Part shown: positions 43,191-52,042 of the stretch, piece after piece
How the letters are laid out: each line of letters opens with the position of its first letter
Position numbering within the stretch: position 1 is the first letter of the stretch
NCBI GenBank assembly: GCA_024743215.1
Contig: JANSWZ010000010.1
Coordinates: forward strand, 1 to 64,000
Direction: 5' to 3'
DNA length: 64,000 nucleotides
DNA from: Alphaproteobacteria bacterium
GTDB lineage: Bacteria; Pseudomonadota; Alphaproteobacteria; Rhizobiales; GCA-2746425
Notes under the pieces: generated by a model
What the model was told of the DNA's origin: nothing
Databases searched by the model: none
Seen by the model: only the letters and a program-made list of their open reading frames with translations
Translations under genes and position numbers: made by a program

Positions 43191-44108
43191 ATGTTGAATT
43201 TGAAATCTGTTGCCGGCGCCCTTGTCGCAACGGCCATGAGCTTCGCGCCTGCCTTGGCGCAGAATGTAACGGTGGTAACACCTTATCTGGCGCAGCCAGG
43301 CACCCAGATGTTTGTCGAGGGCTTCAAGGCCGAAGCCGAAGGCATGGGCTGGAATGCCAATATTGTTGATACCGCTGGCGATGTTGCTGCTGTTATCAGT
43401 CGCATTGAAGATGCGGTGACCCAGAATGTGGACGCCATCGTCATCAATGTCGATCCAGAACAGATTGCAGCCGGGCTGGAAGTGGCCAAGGAAGCCGGTA
43501 TACCGGTCATCGGCATGGACAGCGGCGCAAGCCCGCTTCTGCAGGCAAATGTCACATCCAATGGCTATGCCATGGCAGCAGAAACCTCGGTGTATGTGGC
43601 CAATCGCATTGCCGGCAAGGGCAGGGTGGTGATGTTTGTCTTTGACCCATTCCCACCGGTTCAGATTCGGGGCGTGATTGCTGATGCCGTGTTTGGCAAC
43701 TTCCCGGATATTGAAGTGATCGACCGCATCACCCCTGATGTACAGGATGGTGGCATTGCCGACAGTCGTGCAAAAATGGAAGCCATTCTGGCTGCCAATC
43801 CGGAACCTGGCAGCATTTCCGCTGTTTGGGCTGCCTGGGATCAGCCAGGTCTTGGCGCATTGCAGGCAATTGAAGCGGCTGGCCGTGAAGGTGAAGGTAT
43901 TGTCATCGTCGGGATTGATGCCAATCCGCAAGCCCGTGATGCCATCGCCGCAGGCGGCAATTTCGAAGCCTCCGTTGCACAGGATTTCGTCGGTATCGGC
44001 AAGGCCACTGCTGGTGTTGTATCGCGCGCTATCAAGGGCGAAGAGATCAAGGAAGACGTGGTTTACGTTCCCACCGTGTTAATCACCACGGCTAATGTTG
44101 GCGAATAA
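43191..44108 (+). CDS. Sugar ABC transporter binding protein (RbsB-like)
   Basis: A 305-residue periplasmic binding protein of the ribose/galactose family. The start at 43191 has GGGAG six bases upstream and opens a signal peptide of 24 residues ending ALAQ. Family features: GWNANIVDTAGDVAAVISRIEDAVTQNVDAIVIN (subdomain 1), VIGMDSGA, and IVIVGIDANPQARDAIAAGG (hinge region). It binds a monosaccharide for the ABC importer encoded directly downstream. The kinase gene lies 103 bp upstream. Confidence 0.9.
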   Translation: MLNLKSVAGALVATAMSFAPALAQNVTVVTPYLAQPGTQMFVEGFKAEAEGMGWNANIVDTAGDVAAVISRIEDAVTQNVDAIVINVDPEQIAAGLEVAKEAGIPVIGMDSGASPLLQANVTSNGYAMAAETSVYVANRIAGKGRVVMFVFDPFPPVQIRGVIADAVFGNFPDIEVIDRITPDVQDGGIADSRAKMEAILAANPEPGSISAVWAAWDQPGLGALQAIEAAGREGEGIVIVGIDANPQARDAIAAGGNFEASVAQDFVGIGKATAGVVSRAIKGEEIKEDVVYVPTVLITTANVGE

Positions 44109-44151
44109 TTCGCTCTCATAAACACAAAACGGTCCATGGCTTCTTGAATTG

Positions 44152-45663
44152 ATGATGCAGATGCTTTCAATCCGAAATGCTTCGAAGTCATTTTCAGGAG
44201 CCATGGCCCTCTCTTCCGCGCAATTGGATTTGGCACCAGGCCGGGTTCACGCCTTAATGGGTGAAAATGGTGCCGGAAAAAGCACATTGATCAAAATACT
44301 GGCGGGCGTACAGCGTGCCGATACAATGGATGTCACGCAGGATGGGCAAGCCCTGACGCTGACCAATGCGGAGGATGCGCGCAATGCGGGCTTCCGCTTT
44401 ATTCATCAGGAACTCAACATTGTTCCGCATCTGTCGGTTGCCGAAAACATCTTACTGGGTTGGGCCTATCCAAAACGGTTCGGCATTGCCATTGATTGGA
44501 AACGGCTTGAGCAGCAGGCTGAAAATGCCCTGTTGCGTCTGGGCGTAGACCATATTGATGTGACGCTTCAAGCCGCACGCCTGTCCACCGGAGACCGGAT
44601 GCTTGTGAAAATCGCAGGCTCACTTGTCTCACTGGATGGCGAGGAGGCGCAGCTCTATGTGTTGGACGAACCGACAGCAGCTCTGTCCGAGGATGAAGCG
44701 GAAAAACTGTTCCGGGTGATCGAGCAACTCAAAGCAGCAGGCGTTGCGGTGCTCTATGTCTCTCATCGGATGAATGAGGTTATGCGGATTTGTGATGACG
44801 TTACAGTGCTTCGAGATGGCAAAACCGTTCTGTCATCACCAATTGCCGACACCAACAGACAACAGATCATCTTTGCGATGACGGGCCGTGATCTGGAGGA
44901 GGTCCATCCAAAACGCAAAACACCCATTGGCAAGACGATAGTCTGCACAGCCAAAGGGGCCGCAACCGCCGAAATTCGGAACATTGATTTTGAACTGCAT
45001 GAAGGCGAAATCATTGGCATATGCGGCCTCACCAATGCGGGGCAAAGCGATGTGTTGCAGATGTTTATGGGCGTATCTTCCTTGCTCGAAGGTGAAGCAC
45101 TCGTGGCGGGGCAACCTGCGCCCAAATCGCCTTCGGAGGCATGGCAACGGCACATCGCCTATGTTCCCAGAGAACGGCGCAGCGAAGGACTGATGCTACG
45201 CCGCAGTGCGCAGGACAATATTGTGCTGCCGCATCTGGCATCTCTGTCCCGAAGCGCAGGCATAACGCACTCAAAAGCAGAAGAGGCCACCGCAAAACAG
45301 TTCAGCAACGCCGTTCGGCTGAAGGCGGATTCTCCCAGACAAAGTGTCTATGAATTATCCGGTGGCAATCAACAGAAGGTGGTGTTTGCACGCGCGCTGG
45401 CTGCAGCGCCAAAGCTGCTGCTGCTTGACGAGCCGACACGTGGTGTGGATGTCGGCGCAAAATTTGATATTTATTCCCTGATGCGTCAGGCCAGCAGTGA
45501 TGGTTGCAGCATTCTTTTAACCTCATCAGACCTGCCGGAACTGTTGGGCATGTGTGACCGCATCATCATCATGCGCGATGGGGTACAAAGTGCGCCCATA
45601 CCTGCCGATGCTCTGACACCCGCAAAGCTTCTGGCACAATTCTATCATTCTGAAGCGGCATGA
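44152..45663 (+). CDS. Sugar ABC transporter ATPase (RbsA/XylG-like)
   Basis: A 503-residue protein with two fused ATPase domains. Domain 1 has Walker A GENGAGKST near 37-45 and Walker B LYVLDEPTAAL, but a degenerate signature (LSTGDRM). Domain 2 has a degenerate Walker A (GLTNAGQSDV), a good signature LSGGNQQK and Walker B LLLLDEPTRGVDVG. That asymmetry is typical of the family. ATG codons at 44152, 44155 and 44161 compete; none has a strong ribosome-binding site. It energises import through the permease encoded ten bases downstream. Confidence 0.92.
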   Translation: MMQMLSIRNASKSFSGAMALSSAQLDLAPGRVHALMGENGAGKSTLIKILAGVQRADTMDVTQDGQALTLTNAEDARNAGFRFIHQELNIVPHLSVAENILLGWAYPKRFGIAIDWKRLEQQAENALLRLGVDHIDVTLQAARLSTGDRMLVKIAGSLVSLDGEEAQLYVLDEPTAALSEDEAEKLFRVIEQLKAAGVAVLYVSHRMNEVMRICDDVTVLRDGKTVLSSPIADTNRQQIIFAMTGRDLEEVHPKRKTPIGKTIVCTAKGAATAEIRNIDFELHEGEIIGICGLTNAGQSDVLQMFMGVSSLLEGEALVAGQPAPKSPSEAWQRHIAYVPRERRSEGLMLRRSAQDNIVLPHLASLSRSAGITHSKAEEATAKQFSNAVRLKADSPRQSVYELSGGNQQKVVFARALAAAPKLLLLDEPTRGVDVGAKFDIYSLMRQASSDGCSILLTSSDLPELLGMCDRIIIMRDGVQSAPIPADALTPAKLLAQFYHSEAA

Positions 45664-45673
45664 GTATCTTCCT

Positions 45674-46636
45674 ATGATCCGAACTCTCAAGCTCTACGGC
45701 ACCCTGATCGGGTTCGTCACCATTTTGGTGTTTTTCTCCGTGCAACTGCCGGACACATTTCTGACGGCAAGAAACCTCCTTAACATCACGCAGCAGGTCA
45801 GCATGCTGGCCGTTGTTGCCTGTTCCATGACCCTTGTCATGGTCATGGGGGATTTTGATCTGTCCGTTGGCTCGATGGCCAGTCTGGCCGGAATCGTGGC
45901 GGCGCTTCTGTTTTCAATGGGTTATCCAATCTCGGTCGGAATCGCAGCCGCGCTTCTGGTCGGTGTGCTGGGCGGTGTTTTCAATGGTATCCTTGTGTCC
46001 TTCTTTGGCATTCTGCCCTTTGTGGCGACCCTTGGCACGCTGACCATGTTCAGCGGTATGGCATTCTTCACCAGCGGCGGCAAAACCATTTTTGGTCGGG
46101 ACATTCCGACTGAGTTTTCAGGCTTTGCGCGCAGCGGTCTTGAACTGGATCAGATCGGCCTGATCGGCCTGAAACTGCCTTATCTCAGCCTGGTGGCCTT
46201 GTTGGTGCTGGTGGTGGTCTGGTTCATTTTGGAGCAGACCATTTTCGGGCGACGTCTGTACGCCATTGGCGGCAATCAGGAAGCGGCACGTCTGGCTGGT
46301 TTGAAAGTACGCACTCTGCGGCTTTGCGCATTCGCCATGACCGGGTTTGGCGCTGCCATTGCCGGTCTGATGTATGCAAGCCGTGTTGCCTCTGCCAATC
46401 CGACCCAGGGCAGCGGCCTGATGCTGGACGCCATCGCCGCCGTGTTTCTGGGCATGACCATGAGCGAGGAGGGTGAGCCAAGGGTTCTGTATTCTCTCAT
46501 TGGTGTTTTGATATTGGGAATTCTGGATAATGGCCTGACCCAGATGAGCGTAGACAGTTACATCAGGGAAATTCTGGTCGGCGCGATCATCGTTACCGCT
46601 GTCGCTTTTTCCAGCATTACCAAACAGAGCCGATAG
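45674..46636 (+). CDS. Sugar ABC transporter permease (RbsC/XylH-like)
   Basis: A 320-residue membrane protein with eight to ten helices. The family signature MVMGDFDLSVGSMASLAG (around 54-72) and GLKVRTLRLCAFAMTGFGAAIAG, the loop that docks onto the ATPase, are present. As a homodimer it forms the channel for the sugar bound by the upstream-encoded binding protein. It ends the plus-strand cluster; the next genes run convergently. Confidence 0.92.
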   Translation: MIRTLKLYGTLIGFVTILVFFSVQLPDTFLTARNLLNITQQVSMLAVVACSMTLVMVMGDFDLSVGSMASLAGIVAALLFSMGYPISVGIAAALLVGVLGGVFNGILVSFFGILPFVATLGTLTMFSGMAFFTSGGKTIFGRDIPTEFSGFARSGLELDQIGLIGLKLPYLSLVALLVLVVVWFILEQTIFGRRLYAIGGNQEAARLAGLKVRTLRLCAFAMTGFGAAIAGLMYASRVASANPTQGSGLMLDAIAAVFLGMTMSEEGEPRVLYSLIGVLILGILDNGLTQMSVDSYIREILVGAIIVTAVAFSSITKQSR

Positions 46637-46661
46637 AAACCGCGCAGCTTGTTCATCAGCT

Positions 46662-47480
46662 TTATTTCTCTGTCATCGCCAGTGAATTGAAGAACCAGCG
46701 CTGAAAAATCAGCAGCAGGAAAAACGGCGGGGTAATCGTCAGAACCACAAGGGCCATGCCCGGACCGGATTCCTGCCCAATCAGTCTTATGCCGCGCACC
46801 AGCGTGTAAAGACTGTCATCTGTGCTGATCATCAGTGGCCACAAAAACTGGTTCCAACCGATCATGAAGGCGATAACGAAGATCGCCCCAGTGCGCGGCC
46901 ATGACAGGGGAATGAGGATGTCGCGCAGAAACTTAACCGGACCCGCGCCATCCAGTTGGGCGGCTTCCATAAGCTCTTCCGGCAGGGTCAGGAAAAACTG
47001 ACGATAGAAAAACGTGCCCAATGCAGCCGCCAGAACCGGCAGAATGAGGCCGACATGGGTGTTGACCAGTCCGAGGCTGGAAGTCACTTCAAAAGTGTTG
47101 ATGAATCGGGCTTCAAGGGGGAATAGCAAGGTTGTCAGCACGACCCAGAAAACAAAGCCCGCCCATGGAAACCGGAAGAACACAATGGCATAGGCTGTAA
47201 GTATCGAAAAAACAGTGGTCAGAATGGCAACGCCAAGGCCCACAATCATCGAATTTTTCAGCATGGCAAGCGGCGTGACTTCGTCGGAGAATCCTGCCTC
47301 AAATCCCAGAAGGCTGGTATAATTGCGTTCAAATTGCCCGCCCCAGCTAAGCTGCAGGCTGTCGGTTTGCAGCGTTGCTGTGCTGTGGGTAGACGAGAAA
47401 AAGATCAACGCAATGGGCGCGACGAGGAATATCACACCCAGACAAAGTATCAGATGGTTGAAGACGTCTCTGAGCGTCAC
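46662..47480 (-). CDS. Extra UgpE-like ABC transporter permease
   Basis: A 272-residue permease of the MalG/UgpE type with six helices and the EAA loop EELMEAAQLDGAGPVKFLRDILIPLSWP that contacts the ATPase. It is a clear paralogue of the UgpE encoded two genes upstream (same FRQFF.T.PEEL.EAA.LDGA block) but is divergent in sequence. It starts at GTG 47480, 64 bp after the ATPase gene. It could replace UgpE in an alternative UgpA partner complex, broadening the substrate, or be a remnant of a second importer. No second binding protein is found nearby. Confidence 0.88.
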   Translation of the reverse strand: MTLRDVFNHLILCLGVIFLVAPIALIFFSSTHSTATLQTDSLQLSWGGQFERNYTSLLGFEAGFSDEVTPLAMLKNSMIVGLGVAILTTVFSILTAYAIVFFRFPWAGFVFWVVLTTLLFPLEARFINTFEVTSSLGLVNTHVGLILPVLAAALGTFFYRQFFLTLPEELMEAAQLDGAGPVKFLRDILIPLSWPRTGAIFVIAFMIGWNQFLWPLMISTDDSLYTLVRGIRLIGQESGPGMALVVLTITPPFFLLLIFQRWFFNSLAMTEK

Positions 47481-47544
47481 TTGATTGCCGTCAATTGAGA
47501 AGGGTGATTTGCATCAACCTTCTCTATTACGGCCAAGCGTCCCC

Positions 47545-48621
47545 TTAGACAATTCGTGCGCCGGTATCTTTTTCGAAAACCATCGTGCGGGATGTGTCAA
47601 AGCTAAGTCCCAGATTGCTGTCGATATCAGGAAGGATTTGCTGATCCACCTTGAGGCAAATCTCGGTTTCGTCGCCCTCGGTTGCAGCAGCCCCTTTCAG
47701 AACGCCATAGATGAGATTGTCGGCGCCGTGCTGCTCAACCAGATCGACCCGCATTTCAAACCGTGAATCACTGTTTTGACTCAGCGCATCGGGCCGGACG
47801 CCCAGAACAAGGTCTTTGTTTTCCGGCAGGTTTTCAAATCCGTCGAGTTGAATTGAGCCGCTGACCAACTTGCCGCCCTCAAAACGCGCTGGGATCAGAT
47901 TGATCTGAGGTGATCCGATGAAAGAGGCCACAAACAGGGTTGCCGGGTTGTTGTAGAGCTCAATGGGAGCTCCCATCTGCTCGATGCGCCCATCATTGAT
48001 GACAGCCAGACGATCGGCCAAAGTCATGGCTTCGGTCTGGTCATGGGTCACATAGATGCTGGTGACGCCCATACGACGTTGCAAACGCTTGATCTCGATG
48101 CGCATTTGCACCCGCAACTTGGCGTCGAGGTTTGACAATGGCTCATCAAACAGAAAGACCTTTGGCTCGCGCACGATGGCACGGCCCATGGCAACACGTT
48201 GCCGCTGACCGCCCGACAACTGGTTTGGTTGGCGGTCCAGAAAGTCTACAATGCGCAGCATCGTAGCGGTTTCTGTGACTTTCTTGTTGATTTCTTCTTT
48301 TGGAAGGCCTCGGTTTTTCAGGCCGTAGGACATGTTCCCGCGAACGGTCATATGCGGGTAGAGCGCATAATTCTGGAACACCATTGCCACATCCCGTTCC
48401 GATGGCGACACATCATTGATGACACGGTCATCGATGTTGATGTCACCACCGGTGATGGATTCCAGACCTGCAACCATGCGCAACAGGGTGGATTTGCCAC
48501 AGCCAGACGGCCCGACAAAGACGATAAATTCGCCATCATCGATTTTCATGTCAACGCCGCGCACGGCTTCCGCTCCGTTGGGGTAGACTTTTTTGACCCC
48601 AGAAAGTTCAACGCCAGCCAT
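47545..48621 (-). CDS. ugpC: Glycerol-3-phosphate ABC transporter ATPase UgpC
   Basis: A 358-residue MalK-type ATPase. Walker [10 protein letters not shown] is at 37-45, signature [14 protein letters not shown], Walker [13 protein letters not shown], and a C-terminal TOBE/regulatory domain from about 240. It drives the UgpA-UgpE channel. The ATG overlaps the stop of ugpE by one base (TAATG). The assignment to glycerol 3-phosphate rests on the ugp gene order, the Pho box and the neighbouring phosphodiesterase. Confidence 0.9.
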   Translation of the reverse strand: MAGVELSGVKKVYPNGAEAVRGVDMKIDDGEFIVFVGPSGCGKSTLLRMVAGLESITGGDINIDDRVINDVSPSERDVAMVFQNYALYPHMTVRGNMSYGLKNRGLPKEEINKKVTETATMLRIVDFLDRQPNQLSGGQRQRVAMGRAIVREPKVFLFDEPLSNLDAKLRVQMRIEIKRLQRRMGVTSIYVTHDQTEAMTLADRLAVINDGRIEQMGAPIELYNNPATLFVASFIGSPQINLIPARFEGGKLVSGSIQLDGFENLPENKDLVLGVRPDALSQNSDSRFEMRVDLVEQHGADNLIYGVLKGAAATEGDETEICLKVDQQILPDIDSNLGLSFDTSRTMVFEKDTGARIV

Positions 48622-49475
48622 TATTTTTCACTCTCTACAAGGCCCTTAACGAACCAGTTTTGAAACACAAGCACAACCAGCACTGGCGGCAATGTCGCCA
48701 GAATGGTCAGTGCAAATGCCTTTTGATATTGCGGCAACTCACCGCCCTCAGACAGGATCTGGTAAATCTGCTTGATGCCGATAACCAGAGTGTAGTTTTC
48801 TTCCTTTGTGGTCATGATCAATGGCCACAGATACTGGTTCCACCCCACCACGAACATGATGATGAGGATGGCAGCAATCATGGTTTTTGACAGCGGCACC
48901 AGAATGTCGATGAAGAACCGCCATGGTGTTGCGCCATCAAGCCGCGCAGCCTCAAGCAATTCCTCCGGTACCGATTTGAAAAACTGACGGAAAAAGAAGG
49001 TTCCTGTTGCCGAAGCAATCAAAGGAACAATGAGTCCGGTATGCGTATCCAGCAGCCCCAATTGAGAGACCACTTCGTAAGAAGGGATGATACGCACTTC
49101 CAGCGGCAGCAGCAGGGTCATGAAAATCACCCAGAACAGCGGCAGAGCCAAGCGAAAACGGAAATACACGATCGCATAGGCCGCCAGCATGGAAATGATA
49201 ACTTTACCAACCGCAAATCCAATGCCCAGGATCATGCTGTTTTTCAGCATGGTCGTCCCCAGGACAGATTTCATCACACCGCCTTCAACAAACAGAACTT
49301 CGCTGTAAGTTTCAAAAAAGTGTCCGCCCGGCCAGAATTTCAGCCCGTCGCGCAGAATTGTTTCCGGCGCATGAGTGGATGTGGCGAAAGCCACCCAGAC
49401 AGGCAGGCTCATAAAGATCACGCCAACAATCAGGATTGCGTGGGTGGAAATCAGACGCCAATTGGTCGAGTTCAT
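48621..49475 (-). CDS. ugpE: Glycerol-3-phosphate ABC transporter permease UgpE
   Basis: A 284-residue permease with six membrane helices and the EAA loop [26 protein letters not shown]. The N-terminal [23 protein letters not shown] resembles UgpE. It pairs with UgpA to form the channel. The gene is 12 bp downstream of ugpA and overlaps the ugpC start. Confidence 0.9.
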   Translation of the reverse strand: MNSTNWRLISTHAILIVGVIFMSLPVWVAFATSTHAPETILRDGLKFWPGGHFFETYSEVLFVEGGVMKSVLGTTMLKNSMILGIGFAVGKVIISMLAAYAIVYFRFRLALPLFWVIFMTLLLPLEVRIIPSYEVVSQLGLLDTHTGLIVPLIASATGTFFFRQFFKSVPEELLEAARLDGATPWRFFIDILVPLSKTMIAAILIIMFVVGWNQYLWPLIMTTKEENYTLVIGIKQIYQILSEGGELPQYQKAFALTILATLPPVLVVLVFQNWFVKGLVESEK

Positions 49476-49487
49476 AGTCGCGTCCCC

Positions 49488-50366
49488 CTAGTAGTGCACT
49501 TTGCGTTCGATGAAACGGAACTGAATAACAGTCAGCGCCAGTACAATGATCATCAGAACAACAGATTGAGCAGAAGACCCGCCAAGGTCGGCACCACGGA
49601 AACCATCCTGGAACACCTTGAACACCAGAGTATTGGTGGCACCCCCCGGTGCACCCTGAGTGGTCGTATCGATAATGCCGAATGTCTCGAAAAAGGCGTA
49701 GGTGATGTTGATCACCATCAGGAAGAAGGTCGTGGGTGCCAGCAACGGGAAGGTTATCGTCCAGAAACGACGCGTCGGACTGCGGCAATCCATAGTCGCC
49801 GCTTCCATGACCGAAGTTGGAATGCCCTGCAGGCCGGATAGGAAGAAGATGAAATTGACGCTGACCTGTTTCCAGACGGAAATCAGAATAACAACGAAAC
49901 TGGCGTCAAACGCATCAAGCTTGTGGTCAAAATCCCAGCCGATCGCGTTGAAGAATTTGTAGAGATCACCAATGATCGGGTGGAACATCAGATTGCCCAT
50001 CAGTCCGGCCACAGGCGGCGCGATGGCATAGGCCCACATCAGCGTCGTCTTGTAAGTGCGTGCGCCGCGCAGGACTTCGTTGGCTTTGACAGCCAAGAGA
50101 AGCGCAATTGCGAGCGACAGAAACGTCACCAGAACGGAAAAAATCATCGTGAACCATGCGGCCTGCAACCAGGATCCGCTCAGGATCGTGTCCGAGTAGT
50201 TTTTGAACCAGACAAACTGTGAGGACAGCCCAAAAGCATCTTCCAGAAGAAATGACTGATACATGGCCTGTGCCGCCGGCCACAAGAAAAACACGGCAAT
50301 GATAATAATCTGCGGCGCGATGAACAGATATGGAATGGAACTGTGTTCAAACTGAACGCGCTTCAT
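49488..50366 (-). CDS. ugpA: Glycerol-3-phosphate ABC transporter permease UgpA
   Basis: A 292-residue permease with six membrane helices and the EAA-type loop TSVMEAATMDCRSPTRRFWTITFPLLAPT. FLWPAAQAMYQSFLLEDAFG near the start is typical of UgpA. It forms the channel with UgpE. It is separated from ugpB by 84 bp containing a hairpin. Confidence 0.9.
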   Translation of the reverse strand: MKRVQFEHSSIPYLFIAPQIIIIAVFFLWPAAQAMYQSFLLEDAFGLSSQFVWFKNYSDTILSGSWLQAAWFTMIFSVLVTFLSLAIALLLAVKANEVLRGARTYKTTLMWAYAIAPPVAGLMGNLMFHPIIGDLYKFFNAIGWDFDHKLDAFDASFVVILISVWKQVSVNFIFFLSGLQGIPTSVMEAATMDCRSPTRRFWTITFPLLAPTTFFLMVINITYAFFETFGIIDTTTQGAPGGATNTLVFKVFQDGFRGADLGGSSAQSVVLMIIVLALTVIQFRFIERKVHY

Positions 50367-50400
50367 TGACGGCTCCCCCGAGGAAAATAGTTTTAAGCAG

Positions 50401-50429
50401 TTTGGTGGCAGGCAGAACCCGCCACCAAA
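50401..50429 (-). promoter_or_regulatory. Intercistronic hairpin, ugpB-ugpA
   Basis: TTTGGTGGC-N11-GCCACCAAA is a perfect 9-bp stem between the ugpB stop and the ugpA start. The minus-strand sequence after it is only moderately U-rich. It mirrors the hairpins after the four TRAP binding-protein genes. Confidence 0.7.
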
Positions 50430-50450
50430 TCGGTTCTATAACCGGATCGC

Positions 50451-51758
50451 TTAATTGTAAGTCGCGTTGAAACGCTCAAGAAGTTCGTTCGATTCTTCTT
50501 CCATAGCCGCGAAAGCCTCATCAATTGTCGCGTTGCCGGAGAAGATGTTTTCGAAATTCTTGTACATCACTTCACGGATTTGAACGTAATAACCAAGACG
50601 ATAGCCTTTGGTCCATTCACCGCCAGGTTGACTCAATTGCAAAATGCCGATTTCAGCATCCGGTGTTGAATCATAGTAGCCTTCAGCTTTGGCCATATCA
50701 TAGGCAGCAGTGGTAATCGGCACATAGCCGGTTTCCTTGTGCCAGAAAACCTGACTTTCAGGTTTGGTCAGATAGGCAAAGAAGTCTGCAACACCTTTGT
50801 ATTCTTCGTCGGTCTTGCCAGCCATAGCGAACAGCGCTGCACCACCAATGAATGTGCCCGTTGGCTCATCAACAATGCTTTTCCAGTAAGGCAGGAAGGA
50901 TGCACCGAAATTAAAGTCAGCAGACTTTGTCAGACCGCCAAAGGAGCCGGAAGAACCGAGCCACATGGCTACTTTCTTCTGTACAAAAGCATCCTGATTG
51001 TCACCCCAGGCACGGCCATAGAAACCGTAATAGCCAGCATCCAGCCACTCTTTCATTTTTGACCAGTGCATTTTCATCTGGTCATTGTTGTAGAGCAGTT
51101 TCACGTCTGTTGTGTCGTAGCCATTATTTCCTGTCGCCATTTGAATGTTGTGACGGCTGTGGAAGTTTTCGGCCATGATCCATGGGCTGTGGCTCTGCGC
51201 CAGTGCAATGTAACCGGCTTCTTTCAGCTTCGGTGCCATTGCTTCAAGGTCTTCCCATGTTGCGGGAGGATTTTCGATGCCGGCTTCCGCAAATGCATCC
51301 TTGTTGTAATACAACAGCGGTGTGGATGAATTGAAAGGCATGCCAATCATCTGACCGTCAGAATCGGCGAAGAAGTAGCGAACACCTGAAATGTAGTCTT
51401 CGATGTTGAAGCCTGAGCCGTGTTTCGTCATCAATTCTGCAACCGGAATGGTTGCGCCTTTGGCATTGATGATTGTCGCCGCACCAGCATCAAAAATCTG
51501 GATGATGTTAGGCTGTTGCTTGGCCCGGAACGCCGCAATGCCAGCAGTCATTGTATCTTCATAGCCACCCTTATAGGTAGGAATGAGATTGTACTGATCC
51601 TGACTGGCATTGTAGTTCTCGGCAATCTCGTTCACGACTTCGCCAAGGCGTCCGCCCATGGCGTGCCACCACTGGATATCAGTAGCGGACCATGCTGCTG
51701 TGGTCATCAACGACGATGCACCGAATACACCGGCGATCAAAATAGATTTTAAGTTCAT
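50451..51758 (-). CDS. ugpB: Glycerol-3-phosphate-binding protein UgpB
   Basis: A 435-residue extracellular binding protein with signal peptide 1-24 (cleavage near AWSA). DIQWWHAMGGRLGEVVNEIAENYNASQDQYNLIPTYKGGYEDTM is the characteristic UgpB N-terminus, and FNSSTPLLYYNKDAFAEAG and GGAALFAMAGK are ligand-cleft segments. It binds sn-glycerol 3-phosphate or glycerophosphodiesters. It is the first gene of ugpBAEC plus the extra permease, and a Pho box lies 55 bp upstream. Confidence 0.92.
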   Translation of the reverse strand: MNLKSILIAGVFGASSLMTTAAWSATDIQWWHAMGGRLGEVVNEIAENYNASQDQYNLIPTYKGGYEDTMTAGIAAFRAKQQPNIIQIFDAGAATIINAKGATIPVAELMTKHGSGFNIEDYISGVRYFFADSDGQMIGMPFNSSTPLLYYNKDAFAEAGIENPPATWEDLEAMAPKLKEAGYIALAQSHSPWIMAENFHSRHNIQMATGNNGYDTTDVKLLYNNDQMKMHWSKMKEWLDAGYYGFYGRAWGDNQDAFVQKKVAMWLGSSGSFGGLTKSADFNFGASFLPYWKSIVDEPTGTFIGGAALFAMAGKTDEEYKGVADFFAYLTKPESQVFWHKETGYVPITTAAYDMAKAEGYYDSTPDAEIGILQLSQPGGEWTKGYRLGYYVQIREVMYKNFENIFSGNATIDEAFAAMEEESNELLERFNATYN

Positions 51759-51812
51759 AATATTCTCCCTGTTTGGGTCATGAAGTGCGCTCGCCCTTCA
51801 GATCATTGTTCC

Positions 51813-51830
51813 GTGACACTTGCGTGACAC
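51813..51830 (-). promoter_or_regulatory. Pho box upstream of ugpB
   Basis: On the minus strand the site reads GTGTCAC-GCAA-GTGTCAC: two exact 7-base direct repeats with a 4-base spacer, the layout of PhoB-binding sites (CTGTCAT-N4-CTGTCAT). It lies 55 bp before the ugpB start, where PhoB replaces the -35 contact, and implies induction by phosphate limitation. Confidence 0.8.
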
Positions 51831-52042
51831 GGACATGATACCCCTCGTACAGACTTGCTATTGAATTTGCCTGCTGAAGCAAGCTTATTCCGGTTCCCCC
51901 ACAATTTGCAAACTCAATTAAGGCGGCTAATGAAAAACGTCTCAGTTATTTGTGCACAGATCGCAATTTCGAATTTGTTTTTGCCTGGTGCCACAATGTG
52001 CCCTATGTGCACATGATCCGTGTTTCAAAGGACTCAATTGAT

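Noticed and set aside
43116-43931. 271-residue minus-strand open frame
   Set aside because: It is antisense to the sugar-binding-protein gene, with residue composition typical of a shadow frame.
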